NCBI GenBank assembly: GCA_023213395.1 | Contig: CM041465.1 | Coordinates: 198,469,741 to 198,533,740, forward strand | Source of the DNA: Cycas panzhihuaensis | Taxonomy: Eukaryota > Cycadophyta | Reading direction: 5' to 3' | Length of the DNA stretch: 64,000 bases | Part shown: piece after piece, positions 36,321-48,483 of the stretch | Numbering within the stretch: the first letter of the stretch is position 1 | How the letters are laid out: each line of letters begins with the position of its first letter | Program-made: the position numbers and the translations under genes | Notes under the pieces: model-generated | What the model was told of the DNA's origin: nothing | Database searches by the model: none | What the model saw: the letters and a program-made list of their open reading frames with translations, nothing else

Positions 36321-37800
36321 AACACCTTTACTAGTGTGACTTCATACTTTAAACCTGAGTCTACACTACTTTTCAAAAATATAATATTTACAGAAATCCA
36401 AATCTGAAAGTTGTAAGTTAGGAAGTAACTTACGATTTATCAATACCTTAAGTCCTCTCTCGCTTATGTGCCCAAGTCTCTAATGCCATAACTAAGTTGG
36501 ATCTTCTACAGTCTTTGATGTTGTAGTTACATGGCTGACATATGTACTTCCCACTAAAATGTAAAGGTTTCCTATCCTTAAGGCTTTCACAATAACCAAT
36601 GTGCCCTTTGAAACCTTTAAGACTCCATAACCTACATGCTTATAACCACCTGAATCTAGTTCACCCAAGGAAATCAGATTCCTTTTCAGATTAAGTATAT
36701 GTCTAACCTCAGTTAGTGTTCTTACCACACCATCAAACATCCTAATTCTGATGCTACCAGTTCCCATTATCTTACAAGAAACTTTATTTCCTATAAGTAC
36801 ATCATCACCATTAAGAGGTTGGTATGATGAGAACTAACTCTTGTGTGGACACATATGGTGTGAAGCACCTAAATCTAATAACCAGTCATGGTGATAATAA
36901 GAAACATTACAAGTAACCAAGACATCATTATCCATACCTTGATTTGACTCCACCTGATTAGCCCCCTTGGCAGGATCGTCCTTGTTCTAGAACTCCTTCC
37001 TTTTGTAGCAATCCTTCTTGAGGTGACCATTCTTATTACAATACCAATACTTGAGTTTACTCTTCTTGTCTTTTGACTTTAACCTTAATGTATCCTTGGA
37101 GCTTTGTTCTCTATCAATCATTCTATCCCTTGCTGTCATAGCTTCAGATGTGGAGGTTTCAAAACTAGACTTTCTCCTCACTTCTTCCATCAACAAAACA
37201 CTCACAACATAATCATATTCTACTTCATCTGTAGTGCTAAAACTAATTGAGGTGATAATATTATCCTAGGATTCTAGTAATGAGCATAACAAGGTAACAA
37301 CCTTGTCCTCATCCTCAATTTTGAAATCAATACTAGTCAACTGATAAATAAGAGTATTAAAAATATTTAAATGGTTAGCAATTTTTGTACCTTCCTTCAT
37401 CTATAATGAGTACAACTGCCTCTTTAAGTAGATTTGATTTCTCACTGATTTGGTCATATATAGGCCTTCCAATTGGGTCCATAATCCTGCTACTGTCTAC
37501 TCCCCTATGATGTTAAATTGAACTTCATCTGCCAAACACAATCATATTGTACTAAGAGCCTTTTTATCTAGATCATCCCATTTGTCATCGTCTATCCATG
37601 TGGGTTTCATCATTTCGCCTACAAGAGCTCTGTACAAACCTTGTTATATAAGAATATCATATGCTTTTAACTTCCATAACTCGAAGTTGTTCTTGCCATT
37701 AAATTTCTCCACCTCAAACTTTACACTTGCCACTTTCACCATTTGGTGTAGAGAGAGTCGACACTAAAACCTTCATAAACTCGCTACAAAAATAAAAGTA
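36321..37800 (-). pseudogene. Copia-L gag, protease and gag-pre-integrase
   Basis: Minus strand: gag from about 37780 to 36990, with a basic tail and a CCHC knuckle WYCNKNGHLKKDCYKRK (36990-37050; the first Cys of the motif reads Tyr). Protease at 36893-36842 reads WLLDLGASHHMC; the catalytic D-S-G is D-L-G. An open 91-codon frame (36767-36492) is the beta-rich gag-pre-integrase lead-in (VRHILNLKRNLISLGELD). Stops interrupt. Confidence 0.8.
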
Positions 37801-37814
37801 GCTCTAATACTACT

Positions 37815-38464
37815 TGTTGAGAAGATAAGGTCCCAACCCTTAAACTGCCACCAAGATCTTAAGTATTCTTGAAACTAGTTACAGGAATCGAAACCAAAAT
37901 TTAACATATAAGTTCTTAAACTAGAGATAAAACAATAAAATGAACAAGAAATCCAAGCATCACATATACACCCGATATAATGTGGTAAAACCCTAATAGT
38001 ATGTTAGGGAAATATCCATACAAGAAAGGTATCAAACTTTATTGTCAAAGAATAGAGAAAAAGTACATAATCTATAGCAGAGTGCTTACAACAATAACAA
38101 CCATCCACCCAACTTCTCATAGTACATTGAACACTATCAACATGATAAAAAAATGCTCTAAATAGGGCTACATGAGAGAGTCATATAAGGCACAAATCTC
38201 GACAATAGAATTTAGGGTATTTTGAGTGAACGGCCTTGATTCTTTTTACAATTTAATATACTTTCTAGTACCAGATTTTTAGGTCAGGGGCTATCACCCT
38301 CGAACCCCCTCTTTGCGGGGGGTGTTCCACTCCCCCCACACCCCCCCAGCCAAGGGGGGCTCTTGGCCCCCTTGGAACCCCTTGAGAAAGGTTTAGGGGG
38401 GAAACCACCATGCCAACTTGTCAAAATTTTAGCCTCTAAACCATTTTTGTCATATTATCTATCA
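37815..38464 (-). repeat. right (5') LTR of Copia-L
   Basis: Starts TGTTGAGAAGATAAGG and ends ATTATCTATCA. Relative to its partner it carries extra G/C-rich bases at about 38330-38390 with C and G runs. To its left (37799-37814) the minus strand reads AGTAGTATTAGAGC, a mutated methionine-tRNA primer site. Confidence 0.95.
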
Positions 38465-38739
38465 ATGTAAAGGTAAGTAAGGTAAGGTTAAAGTTAATTT
38501 AATTAAGCATTATTTTATTATATTTTAAATTTTAGAGGTTGAGGAGGTTTCCCTCCTCCCTTAAACTATATCTTTACTAGGGTGGAAAACCCTGGTGTCT
38601 TTTTACACCACCTTTATTTTGGACATTTGTAATACTCTCTCAAAGATGGATTGAATGCAAAAACTTATTGTGTTTATGGAACAATGGTTTTAATTACTTG
38701 ATGTATTGTTCTGCTTTGTCTCTATTTTACAAACCAACA
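38465..38739 (+). repeat. 3' LTR of element A, second part
   Basis: It matches 9393-9662 and ends ...ACCAACA, followed by ATTAC, the second copy of the element A target duplication. The stem-loop TGGTGT-CTTTTT-ACACCA recurs at 38593-38610. Confidence 0.9.
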
Positions 38740-40280
38740 ATTACATCTCCCAAAGTTTGGACAAGTATGCTTGATAAATACTTATGTCATAAGCTTTAAA
38801 ATATACATCTAAATATGCCTAAAAATAATAAAAATCTCAAGTCTTAAAGATGTGACATGAAGGGCAAAAGTAGTTGAGGTAGAATTTATAATAGAGAGAA
38901 CATCTTTCTTTTAACAAGATACTACATAGAACCAATGATCATGATACAGTAAATTCCCATGATAATGGCCTCTAATAAACAATTGATATGGACCTACTAT
39001 TGAATGGACTTCAAATGAACCCGTGAATAAGCTAATTTAAGTCCACCAAATGAAGGCACACTAATGTATCATAGTCAACCTCTATATCCAATTCTCAAAA
39101 ATATGAATCCCCAAATATGGTAAAGTTTAGAAGGTTAAGAAAATGGTCTTCATAATAAATCTTAGCCTATCCCTAGAAGAAGACTTTGATTCTAAACTAG
39201 AATTTGATAAAGAACCTAATTTAGACCCAAAAGTCTTCTTATCTATAGTAGCATCATCATCATGCCTTGAACCACTATGTGTCAAATGAACACTTAAGAA
39301 AACACTAACTACTATTATGATTGATGGTGGTGCACCATTAAACTTCAAAGATATTTATTTAGCTATGCAATTAAATCTTTATATTATCTTGAAAATTAGA
39401 TTCACATGTTTCCTACCTGGCCATTATAAACTTCATTATGCTAAAAGAATTAAGAACCCTACTATCCAAATTAGTACTTATTGGTTAACCTTCAATTTTT
39501 ATACCTTATCTATTAGTGAATTAGATGCTTTTGTTAGAGTCCAGTAGCTCTAAATATTAGGTATATATAGTACAAATAACTCTTCCACTAATCTATTCAT
39601 CTCATATAAGGACCAAATACGACAAACCTATAAATTCCACAGAATATAACCCTCTCCTAATAAATGATTTTTTAAAACTAAATAATGAAATAATTAAGTA
39701 GACAAGTAAGTTGTATTGTATGTATCAACAATATCAAATCCTACATAGATATTCACCTTAACATCTAACACATCCTTAATAAATATTAAGCCATTTTTTC
39801 CTTACTACCAATTAACCCCCTACTAGATTATGAGTGTTACTACGCCTTAGAGAAAAGAATCCCCACAATCCTGTTAGTCCTCCACCCTATAGAAATTTCT
39901 ACTTTCAAAAGAATAAAATTGAAAAAATCACTAATAAGCTAATGGAAATGGGGGTAATTCAACTCAAAAAAAGCCCATATGCTAACCTTATTGTATTAGT
40001 TCAAAAAAAAAAAGGCTTATTTAAGTTATATGTTGATTATTAGAAACATAATAAAATAATAATAACCAATAACTTCTCCACCTAAAGAGTCAATGATATG
40101 TTAAATAAGACCCATGGTTTCATACTCATTACGAAGTTATATCTTTAATCTAGATACTATCAAATCCTAATTACACTTGAAGACAATCATAAAACTTTAT
40201 TTTGTACATACCATACCTACTTTGAATTCCATGTCATTCCTTTTGGATTATATAATATCTTAGCCGCATTTCACATATAA
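38740..40280 (+). pseudogene. Gypsy-D gag end, protease and RT (first part)
   Basis: After element A the Gypsy-D reading resumes. To about 39300 it is degenerate gag. At 39320-39450 a protease relic reads IMIDGGAPLNF (aspartic protease D-G-G-A) followed by FLPGHYKLHYAKR, aligned with 5395-5530 of Gypsy-E. RT begins at about 39840: VIQLKKSPYANLIVLVQKKK, LYVDY, then a broken palm region with VIPFGLYN near 40230-40255. The reading breaks at about 40280 at the Copia-C LTR and continues at 48484. Multiple stops. Confidence 0.85.
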
Positions 40281-40554
40281 TGCTTATTTTATTAAAGGTG
40301 TGCATTATAGCTTTGGGAATCTGTGGGGCTGCCTTTAGTCGTCCATAGCCGACTTAGGAAGAGGTAAGTATTAATTTATTATTTTTAATTTAAAAAAATG
40401 TCAATCAATGGTGGGCTTCCTCCCAATGTCTCGACTATATGTTTCTAGTAAATTATTCATACGTGTTCTTTAACACCACTAAATATTAGAAGTTTATTAA
40501 TATTTCTCGTAATATGGATTAATTCTTTTCTACTCTATCCCTGGTTGTTCTACA
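40281..40554 (+). repeat. 5' LTR of Copia-C
   Basis: Pairs with 48210-48483. It ends GTTGTTCTACA and is followed after two bases by a primer site TAGTATCAGAGC (40557-40568). It contains a stem-loop GTGTT-CTTT-AACAC (40463-40476). Confidence 0.8.
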
Positions 40555-40568
40555 TTTAGTATCAGAGC

Positions 40569-43010
40569 ACTTTGATTTGGCTATATTTGATTTCAAGCTA
40601 CAATTTATCTCACGACAAGGTTTTACATTAAATATTTATTCATTTTATAAAGTTTTATCAATAGGTTTTTGTATAGTTATATTTAATATTTGATTATTTT
40701 TTATTTGTATTATCTATATAATTCATATTCTTTTAGATTGTACAATAATAGCAGGTGTATTCAGGCTAACATTCTTTTAGAGTGATTATATTAATGTTTC
40801 ATTTAATATTTTATGAGTTTTTAATTATTTTTTACTATTTTTTTGAGGTTTCTCCATATACTTAAACTTTTGTAAGTTGGTTTACTCTCCTCACTGATCA
40901 AAACTACTTTGAGTGACTACTCGTTGGACTCCTTTCTGAGTCCTCTCCACACTAGAACAAACAGTTCAAAAAGTCATTGCTCCTATTGTGAGTTACAACT
41001 CCTAGAAGTAGGCCCTTTCCTACTGTCTAGTGAAACTGTTCTACACCAACTTGGAAAACATTCAGTTTGCCTTCATTTCTTACTAAAGTCCTCTATAATA
41101 GAGATGTTGACCTATAAGTATATGTATAAGGTAGTTTTCAACCTTTTTTTATCTCATTTTCAAATCGTATAGTCTCCATGTCATCGTACGACCTCCCACA
41201 GGCCTGTGCACCTAAAACACTTCTTTTAGTCCATTTATCTTCTATCTTCTACTCTAGATCACTACGCCCTTAATTGTAGACACCCCAAGATTGATCAAAT
41301 CAAGTCATAGAGTCCTCTTTTAATTGATTAATTGATTCATTCATTCTCATTTACATGTGGATGTACGACCTATGCAAACATTATTTTTTTTATTTTAATT
41401 CATTTTGATTCATTCAAAGATAATAAAGTTTAGTTAAATTTAATTTGATTAGATAAAATTTGGCATGCAACCCCTCTTAGACACTAACTAGCAGTCTTGC
41501 TAAGGATTCATATGCCCTCTTTGTTTATTATTAAAAAGGTAGATTTCAAACCTCACTAAACTATTTTTAATAGTTTTGGTTTTTAAGAGATTGAGCCACT
41601 TTTCATAATTTTTGGAGTACATTAGTCCCCTTTGTAGGCTAGTAGCTTGTCATATGCACTAAATAAGTAGATAAAGGCTCTGATAAAAGGGGCTTAAGCC
41701 TTTCCCCCCCCTTTAATTTTTTATCATAATAGATATGCTTTATAATTTTGCTTATATCTTTTAATCTAGGAGTCTGTTTTTCAAATGATTAGATCTATTG
41801 GAAAGCTAACTTAGGGAATTTTGTACTAAACTTAGTTTCATATTACTTTGAAGCTATTTTGTAGGTGTTTGAGGCTACTAAAATTATCCCTTCTGTTTGA
41901 TTTACGTTTGAGCTTATTTCATTATTTTGGAGCTATTTACCAAGTCTATTCAAGTATATTTATGTCTTATTAAGATACCAATATATGTTTGGCTAATTTC
42001 ACCTTATTTTTTGAGGCTTACATATATTTTTTGGCAAAATATTATGAAGATTTATCTCTTCAAGAAAAATGCAATAGTTAGATATCATTTTATATACAAA
42101 GAGCTTTCTAACCCTTACTTCATTTTATTTTAAGGCTTCTATTTCACTTTTTAAGCTCATTTATTTTTATTTTAAAGCTCATATTAAGCTCATTTAGCTT
42201 ATCTAAAGGTCATTTTGCTTCATTATTAAAGCTCATTTCAAAGACTCATTTAAGGTTCTTTTATTACACTTCAAAGCTCATATAGAGTATATTTTATTGC
42301 ATCTTAAAAGCTCATTTAAAGGCTCTTTTATTTCTTCTTCATTTAATATTATTTTAAAGATTATTTATATCAATTAGAAGACTTATTATTTCATATTTAT
42401 TTCATTCAAAATGGGCTTATTTCATGTCATTTTTAAAAGTTATTTTCATTTGATATTAAAAATGAACCTTATCTATTAAATAATACTATATATAAAATCT
42501 ATTTTCACATTAAAAAAAAAAAAAACTTCTGAAAGAACACCCTTTTTACAGCTTTGCAAGGGGAATAGTTAAGACCCCTAAAGTTACCACCTTATACATG
42601 CCCTTGGCCTACTCACATTAGATAAGGAACATCATTGACTATCAAGTGTATATGATGGTAGGTTGAGGTGGAGTAGTCTAAACCTAGAGGGTGAGTACCT
42701 TAGTTTGAAAATCCATCACCATTAAATCTATTATTAGGCATAAGTCCAACACAAGTGGATCAACAAGTCATGAGGGTCTTATACCTTCTTAGTAGTTTAT
42801 ATATCAAGGTATATAGATCTTAGCGCTCATATACTAATATATTAGGTCCCTAATTTGTCACTTATGGGTGGGCACCAACTAAAGACTTCCTTGAAACCTA
42901 TAAACTTAGAGCTTAATAACCTTTTAGGCAATAAGATGCATTATTTCAAAACTATACCTTGGGAAATATTTGAATAGACTTTATTTTGAAATATAATAGC
43001 TATAAATTTT
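40569..43010 (+). other. Copia-C leader
   Basis: About 2.4 kb without a recognised gene. The proximal part matches element A 9960-10260 and the middle part matches 11765-11830. From about 42140 to 42320 a degenerate motif near AAAGCTCATTT recurs about nine times at irregular spacing. A run of A lies near 42512-42526. Open frames at 40909-41172 and 41927-42133 show no family features. Confidence 0.6.
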
Positions 43011-45984
43011 GGTAGTATAATTATTCCCAAATTTGATGGATTAAATTTTTTGAATTAGAGTAGGAGGATAAGACCTATTCTCATTACTAAATATATGTGG
43101 GATATTGTAAAGACAAGGTATATAAAACTTAGTAAAAATGCCACTGAAGTAGAAAAGAAAGCATTTAAAGAATATGTAAAGAATGACAATGAAGATTTAG
43201 CCTTGATTTTTTTTGCTTTAAAAGACCATATCTTTCCAATGGTTAATGAGGCATCAAAGTCGAAAGAGGTATGGGATATATTGTAGCTTATCTATGAAGG
43301 TGTAGCCTCATCTAAACTCTAAATATTAAGGAGCAAATTTGAAAACTTGAGGATATTACCTAATGAGTCCATCAATAAATTCATAATAAAAGTTTAAGAT
43401 CTTATGAATCAAATTAGATCCCTCATAGAAATCCTTACTAAACAAAGGGTTGTAGAAAGGATACTTAGGTATGTTGATGAATTCAAAAGGTTTGAGATGA
43501 TAGATATAAGTATAGAAGTCTCTAAGGACCTAAACACATTAAAAATTGAATAATCGAGTGCAATGTTGATGACTATTGAAGAGAAGAAAAGCATAAATGA
43601 ATCCTTAGAACATGACTTTGTAATTAAGATAAGGATGAAATCTAATATCTAAGCTAAAATTTCAAGGTCAAGGAATCAATCCCCAAGGGGACGAGATATG
43701 AATCCTAGATAAGATGCACACCGAGAGTATCAACCTAGGTACTAAGCTCCTCATTAAAAGAATCAAGAAGCTAATCAATGATATCCAAGTCAACAAAGAT
43801 ATAAAAGTCAAGAAAGATATTAATAAGTAAGTCAATGTTGTCAAATTACCAAGGTTATAATAGTTTTCAAAGGCCCAATTCTAATTATCCAAGCTATAGA
43901 CAAAGAGATAATCAAAGCCCATACTTAGAAAAGGGAAGGACACCCTCCACTGATAAAGGAAACCCTAGAAGTAAGAGTCTTAGTTAAAGAGGAAGGGATC
44001 TAATCCATTATATGTTTTGCCATAAATTTGGCCAAACTGAAGATAGATGCTTTGCTAAAAATATCCCTCCAATAATAGGTAGTGCTAATGCAGTCATTAA
44101 AAATAAAGAGAATGATCACCTATTTTTATTAAACTTTGTTACCGATAAAAAGGAAGAAGATTATTAGTATATATACTCTAGTTGCTCCATATACATGACC
44201 CATAAAGAAGAGATATTCTAAATGATTGACAAGTCTAGAAAAGGCACAATTATGTTTGGTGATGATACATCACATAAATCTAGTAGAAGATGCAAAGTTA
44301 TCATCACAATAGATTTAAAGAAAAATAGATACCTTGATGATGTTCTTCACCTTCCAACTCTTAAGAAAAATCCTCTATCTATGGGATAGATAATGGAATA
44401 GGACTATAAGGTTGTATTTGATAATGATGAATGCACCATTAAGGATAAAAGGAAAAATAAGGTTGATGTTACCAAAGAAAAAATGACTAAAGATATACTT
44501 TTCAAGTTAGTTATAACTCCTTCACATAACTATACATTGAAGACAACAATCAAGATAGATAGCAATATGTCACATAAGAGGTTTAGCCACCTTAACTATG
44601 GAAGCTTAGCCCTTATGAAGAAGATGAATATGGTTGAAGGCCTACTATAAGTTAAAGCCAACAAGGATATTTGTGAGGGATGCCTCCTAGGTAAGCAACA
44701 TAGAGAAAGTTTTTCTCATGGAAGTTGTAGAGTAAAGGGGTTACTTCAATTAATCTACATATATCTTTGTCATCTAATGGATATCCCATCCTTAGTTGGT
44801 GAAAAGTATTTCCTCACCTTCATTGATGATTATATAAGAAAGACATACGTCTATTTTCTTAAATTCAAGTCAAATGTATTTTAATACTTTGTAGACTTCA
44901 AAATCTTTGTGGAGAAGTAAAGTGGACACAAGATACTTTTCCAAAGATCAGATAATGGGGGAGGGTTTATTTCTAATAAATTTAATACCGATTATATATA
45001 CATGGTATTAGAAGGCAATACACAAACCCTTACACAACACAATATAATAGAGTTGCTGAATATAAAAATTACACCATAGTTAAGATGATTAGTTGCATGC
45101 TTAAAGATAAGAAATTAGGATATGAATTTTGGGAAGAAGTTATCCACACTACAGTTTATCTCCTAAACATATGTACCACTAAAGCTCTTAGGTGGATGAT
45201 ACTAGAAGAACTATGGACCGGTTACAAACCTAATTTTTAATACTTGAGAATATTTAGATGCCTAGCCTATGCCCACATTCTAGAATAAAAAAGGACCAAA
45301 CTTGATGATAAGAGCAATAAGTACATATTTATTGGATATAGTGATGTGTCAAAATCATATAAGGTGCACGATCCAAAGGAAAGAAAGGTCATTGTTAGCA
45401 AATATATTGTATTCAAAGAGGATGACTACTATTAATTAAATTATATCTAAGATAAATGTAAGAATGTTATTATTAACTTTGACTCATCTCCTAAGTCTAC
45501 ATATGTGCTACCTAGACAAGATTCAAGGCAGAATGTTGGTGTATCAAGTCCAAGTGATGAGGTAACCTCCACATAATCTCAAAGGTTTCCCAAATAGGTT
45601 CAAAGAAGCCATAACTTGGATAATATATTGGACAATAACTTTGACAAGATATCTACTTATTTAAATCAAGTCAACTTTGACCTTATGAGTCAAGTAATGG
45701 AAGTCCATAAGCCTTACACCTTTGAAGAGATAGATACTTATGATTAATGGAGATAACCTAGAGAAGCAAAATATAATTCTATAGTAAAAAATAATACATG
45801 GTAACTCATTGGCCTTCCTCCTAACAAAACTTCCATTAGAACCAAATAGGTCCATAATACCAAGTTTAGATTTGATGGATACATTAATAAACAAAAGGCT
45901 AAACTTGTTGCCAAAGGCTATACACAAAGAGAAGATATAAATTATAATGAAACATTTACTTATATTTCTCAAATGGAGACTCTG
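43011..45984 (+). pseudogene. Copia-C gag, protease, integrase and start of RT
   Basis: Gag starts near 43020 (IPKFDGLNF), with a UBN2-like open frame at 43095-43286 (FALKDHIFPMVNEASKSKEVWDIL). The knuckle relic FCHKFGQTEDRCFAK lies at about 44012-44056 (CCHC pattern damaged). The protease zone at 44160-44205 reads IYSSCSIYMT. The gag-pre-integrase motif CEGCLLGKQHRESF lies at about 44672-44714. Integrase: EKYFLTFIDDYIRKTYVYFL (44800-44865), RSDNGGGF (44947-44970) and an interrupted C-terminal region to about 45420. RT starts near 45740 and breaks at 45984, at fragment J. Dozens of stops. Confidence 0.85.
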
Positions 45985-46914
45985 TGATAGGTTGCCATTA
46001 CACCAAAAGCCCTGGGGTGATTTGGGAAGAGGACTTCCATGTAATAGTTAGCGTCATGCACTCTAACACTTTCCCATCACAAGGAGTTGGTTGTACCTAC
46101 ACGATATTGCATGTCCACCATGATATTCCTTGGCATCACCCTCGAAACACCTTCACGTATCTCTAGGTACGCTATTGTGGTACACAGGGCTAGTTTTAAA
46201 CCCTGGTCACTCTGATACCAGATGAAGAAAGGATGGATTTAGGAGATAAATCACTCACATGCACACAATGGCAATGGAGAATGAAAAAGAAGATGAAACA
46301 AGATATGAGAACAAGCTTAGAGGTGAGAATAAATAATGACTTCCTCCTTGAGATTTTACCTTTTATTATTGAGGGTAAGCATTAGGGTTAGGATTTTCCT
46401 CCCTAATGATATGAACCCGAAATTACATCTAAATGCACATAAAGTGTATTTCATTAAGAAACTAATGCTAATAATATATATCCTAAGGTCACATAATTAA
46501 TATACACAAATGACCTTAATACATTAACCTCTTTCAATCCCTCCCTTAATGGTGGAAGGTCATTTTAAGAAAATATATTCTATGAGGTCTTCATTTGAGC
46601 CTCATTATTATATTAAAATTCTAAATGACACTTTTGTAGGAAAACCCTCATGGAGAATAAAACCCCATGAACTTTCTAAGATCTATAGCCCCTTTTATAA
46701 ATCAAAATGGATAAGGTGGATCTTTGATATAGCCTGATAGCTAAGCAGCTTAAAGGTGCAACTTAATTTTCTAAGTCTCTATATACTGTTTGGCCATCCC
46801 CTATGCCCTTTTGGGTTTTCACAGGTTTTTATTTTCTAAAATAAGTACAACCCTTATCCTTTCATTCCCACATGGGGTTTTCATAAAGAGGATAGAGCAG
46901 AGACTTACTCTTAT
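45985..46914 (-). mobile_element. fragment J, inside-out copia fragment (leader-LTR-3' UTR)
   Basis: A piece of a Copia-K-related element, minus strand. Left to right: leader (45985-46209), primer-binding site (46210-46220, CTCTGATACCA, reverse complement TGGTATCAGAG), one LTR (46223-46536), polypurine tract (46537-46550), then 3' UTR matching Copia-K 26944-27293. Internal sequence flanks the LTR on both sides, the reverse of a normal element; this is the order seen across the junction of a one-LTR circle or of tandem copies. It splits the Copia-C RT with little or no loss of host codons. Outer edges are approximate and I could not fix a target duplication. Confidence 0.8.
46223..46536 (-). 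repeat. single LTR within fragment J
   Basis: 314 bp, starts TGAAGAAAGG and ends CTCTTTCA, alignable to the 298-bp Copia-K LTR ('agaataaat', 'gggagcattaggg', 'tgaccttaatacattaac' blocks). The primer site abuts its left end and the polypurine tract its right end. Confidence 0.85.
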
Positions 46915-48185
46915 TCTTCATGTTAAGTTTAGTAGCCTGAAAAGGTTGGGATGTTTATCAAATAAACATTAAAAGTACCTTTCTGGATGGATATACTAAA
47001 GAGAAAATATATGTTCAATAATGAAAAAATTTTAAAGTCGGAGGGGAAGAAAATAAAGTGTATAAACTTACAAAGGCACTTTATGGTTTAAAATAAGTAC
47101 TTAGAGCATGGTACTCTAAGATAGATAAATATTTTATAGATTAAGGATTCAAGAGAACCCAATCAGTTTTAAATTTATACATCAAAATCAAAGGAGATTC
47201 CATATTGATTATGAAACTTTATGTTAATGACTTGGTCTATACAAGAAATGACTCCCACCTTTCTCAAAAATTCAAGGATGGCATGTGCAAATAGTTTGAA
47301 ATGATAGACTTGGGATTAATGTATTACTTCTTAGAATTGGAAGTTTGGTAAGATAATGATCATATCTTTATCTCTCAAGGAATTATACCTTGGGCTTACT
47401 CCAAAATTTCAAGATGAGTGATTATAAGGATGAGTGATTATAAGGCCTTATCCACACCAATAAAAGTTAGAATTAAACTATCTAAACGTAATGATTCTAC
47501 ACTAGTGGATCCTGTATTATATAGATAGTTGATTAGAAGCCTAATATATTTGACATTAGTATGACCAGATATCATGCATGTGGTCAATCTTGTATCAAGA
47601 TTTATGAAAGATTCTAAAGCTACACATTAGCAAGTAGTTAAACATATTTTAAGGTATTTATAAGGCCTGATAAACTATGGGCTATATTATAAACCTTCAT
47701 CAAATTTTAGATTGATTAGATATACAAATTCTGATTGGGCAAGTGATGTTGATAATAGAAAGTCTACTTTTAAATATAACTTTAATTTAGGTTCAGTAGC
47801 TATCACATGGAGTACCAAAAAGTAGAATACCGTCTCCTTATCCAAAGCCAAAGTAGAGTATAAAGAAATAGTATTAGGTGCATATGAAATAATTTGTCTA
47901 CATTGATTACTTCATGATCTCTAATTAAAATAGGATGGTTCTACCAAAATATGGTATGATAATTAGATAACTATTTAAATGACACGTAATTTGATATTCC
48001 ATGGAAGAACTAAACACATTGAGATGAAACATTATTTCATTCAATAACTTGTCCAAGCAGGAGAAATAGAGTTGGTTTATTACAACATAGAAAATTAGAT
48101 AGCATATATCTTTACAAAGGCACTTGGGAAAGTTAAATTCCATAAATTCAGAGATAAGATTGGTGTTACATAAAATGAATATTAT
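46915..48185 (+). pseudogene. Copia-C RT and RNase H
   Basis: RT resumes at about 46920 with GWDVYQINIKSTFLDGYTKE (46938-46995). It continues through KALYGLK near 47070 and the catalytic box YVND (47220-47235; the first Asp is Asn). RNase H follows at about 47690-48170: SDWASDVDNRKST, a broken S-K-A-K-V-E-Y relic of S-T-A-E-A-E-Y, and TKHIEMKHYF near 48015. Purine-rich ATCGGGGAGAT (48184-48194) precedes the 3' LTR. Non-functional. Confidence 0.85.
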
Positions 48186-48209
48186 CGGGGAGATTATTAA
48201 TAAATATAA

Positions 48210-48483
48210 CATTCATTTTATTAAAGGTATGTATTACAGCTTTGGGAATTCGTAGGGCTATTTTCAACCATCTATAGTCGACTTAGGAAGAGGTAAGTAT
48301 TATTTTATTATTTTTTATTTGAAAAAATACTAGTCAATGGCGGGCTTCCTCCTAGCATCTCGACTATATATTTGTGGTGAATTATTCACCGGTGGTCTTT
48401 AATACCACCAAATATTAGAGGTTTATTAATATTTCTTGTGATATGGATTAATTATATTTTACTTAGTCCCTAATTGTTCAATA
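48210..48483 (+). repeat. 3' LTR of Copia-C
   Basis: 274 bp, aligned with 40281-40554. It carries two stem-loops, GGTGAA-TTA-TTCACC (48376-48390) and GGTGGT-CTTTAAT-ACCACC (48391-48409). Confidence 0.8.

Larger units (their letters stand above)
25541..38464 (-). mobile_element. Copia-L, Ty1/copia element split by Copia-K
   Basis: LTRs 25541-26163 and 37815-38464 enclose a minus-strand copia element. Flanking pentamers ATATA (25536-25540) and ATGTA (38465-38469) differ at one base. Its own coding sequence is 26164-26626 and 34242-37800; 26632-34236 is Copia-K. Right to left the order is PBS, gag with CCHC knuckle, protease, gag-pre-integrase, integrase, RT and RNase H. It interrupts the 3' LTR of element A about 60 bases in. 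Confidence 0.95.
40281..48483 (+). mobile_element. Copia-C, Ty1/copia element with long leader
   Basis: LTRs of 274 bp each (about 40281-40554 and 48210-48483) enclose PBS, a leader of about 2.4 kb, gag, protease, integrase, RT and RNase H on the plus strand. It interrupts Gypsy-D in RT between the P-F-G-L and F-x-D-D motifs. I could not settle a target duplication: ATATA (40275-40279) against ATATC (48481-48485) is possible, and the LTR termini are worn. Fragment J interrupts it at 45985-46914. Leader and LTR share blocks with element A. Confidence 0.85.
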
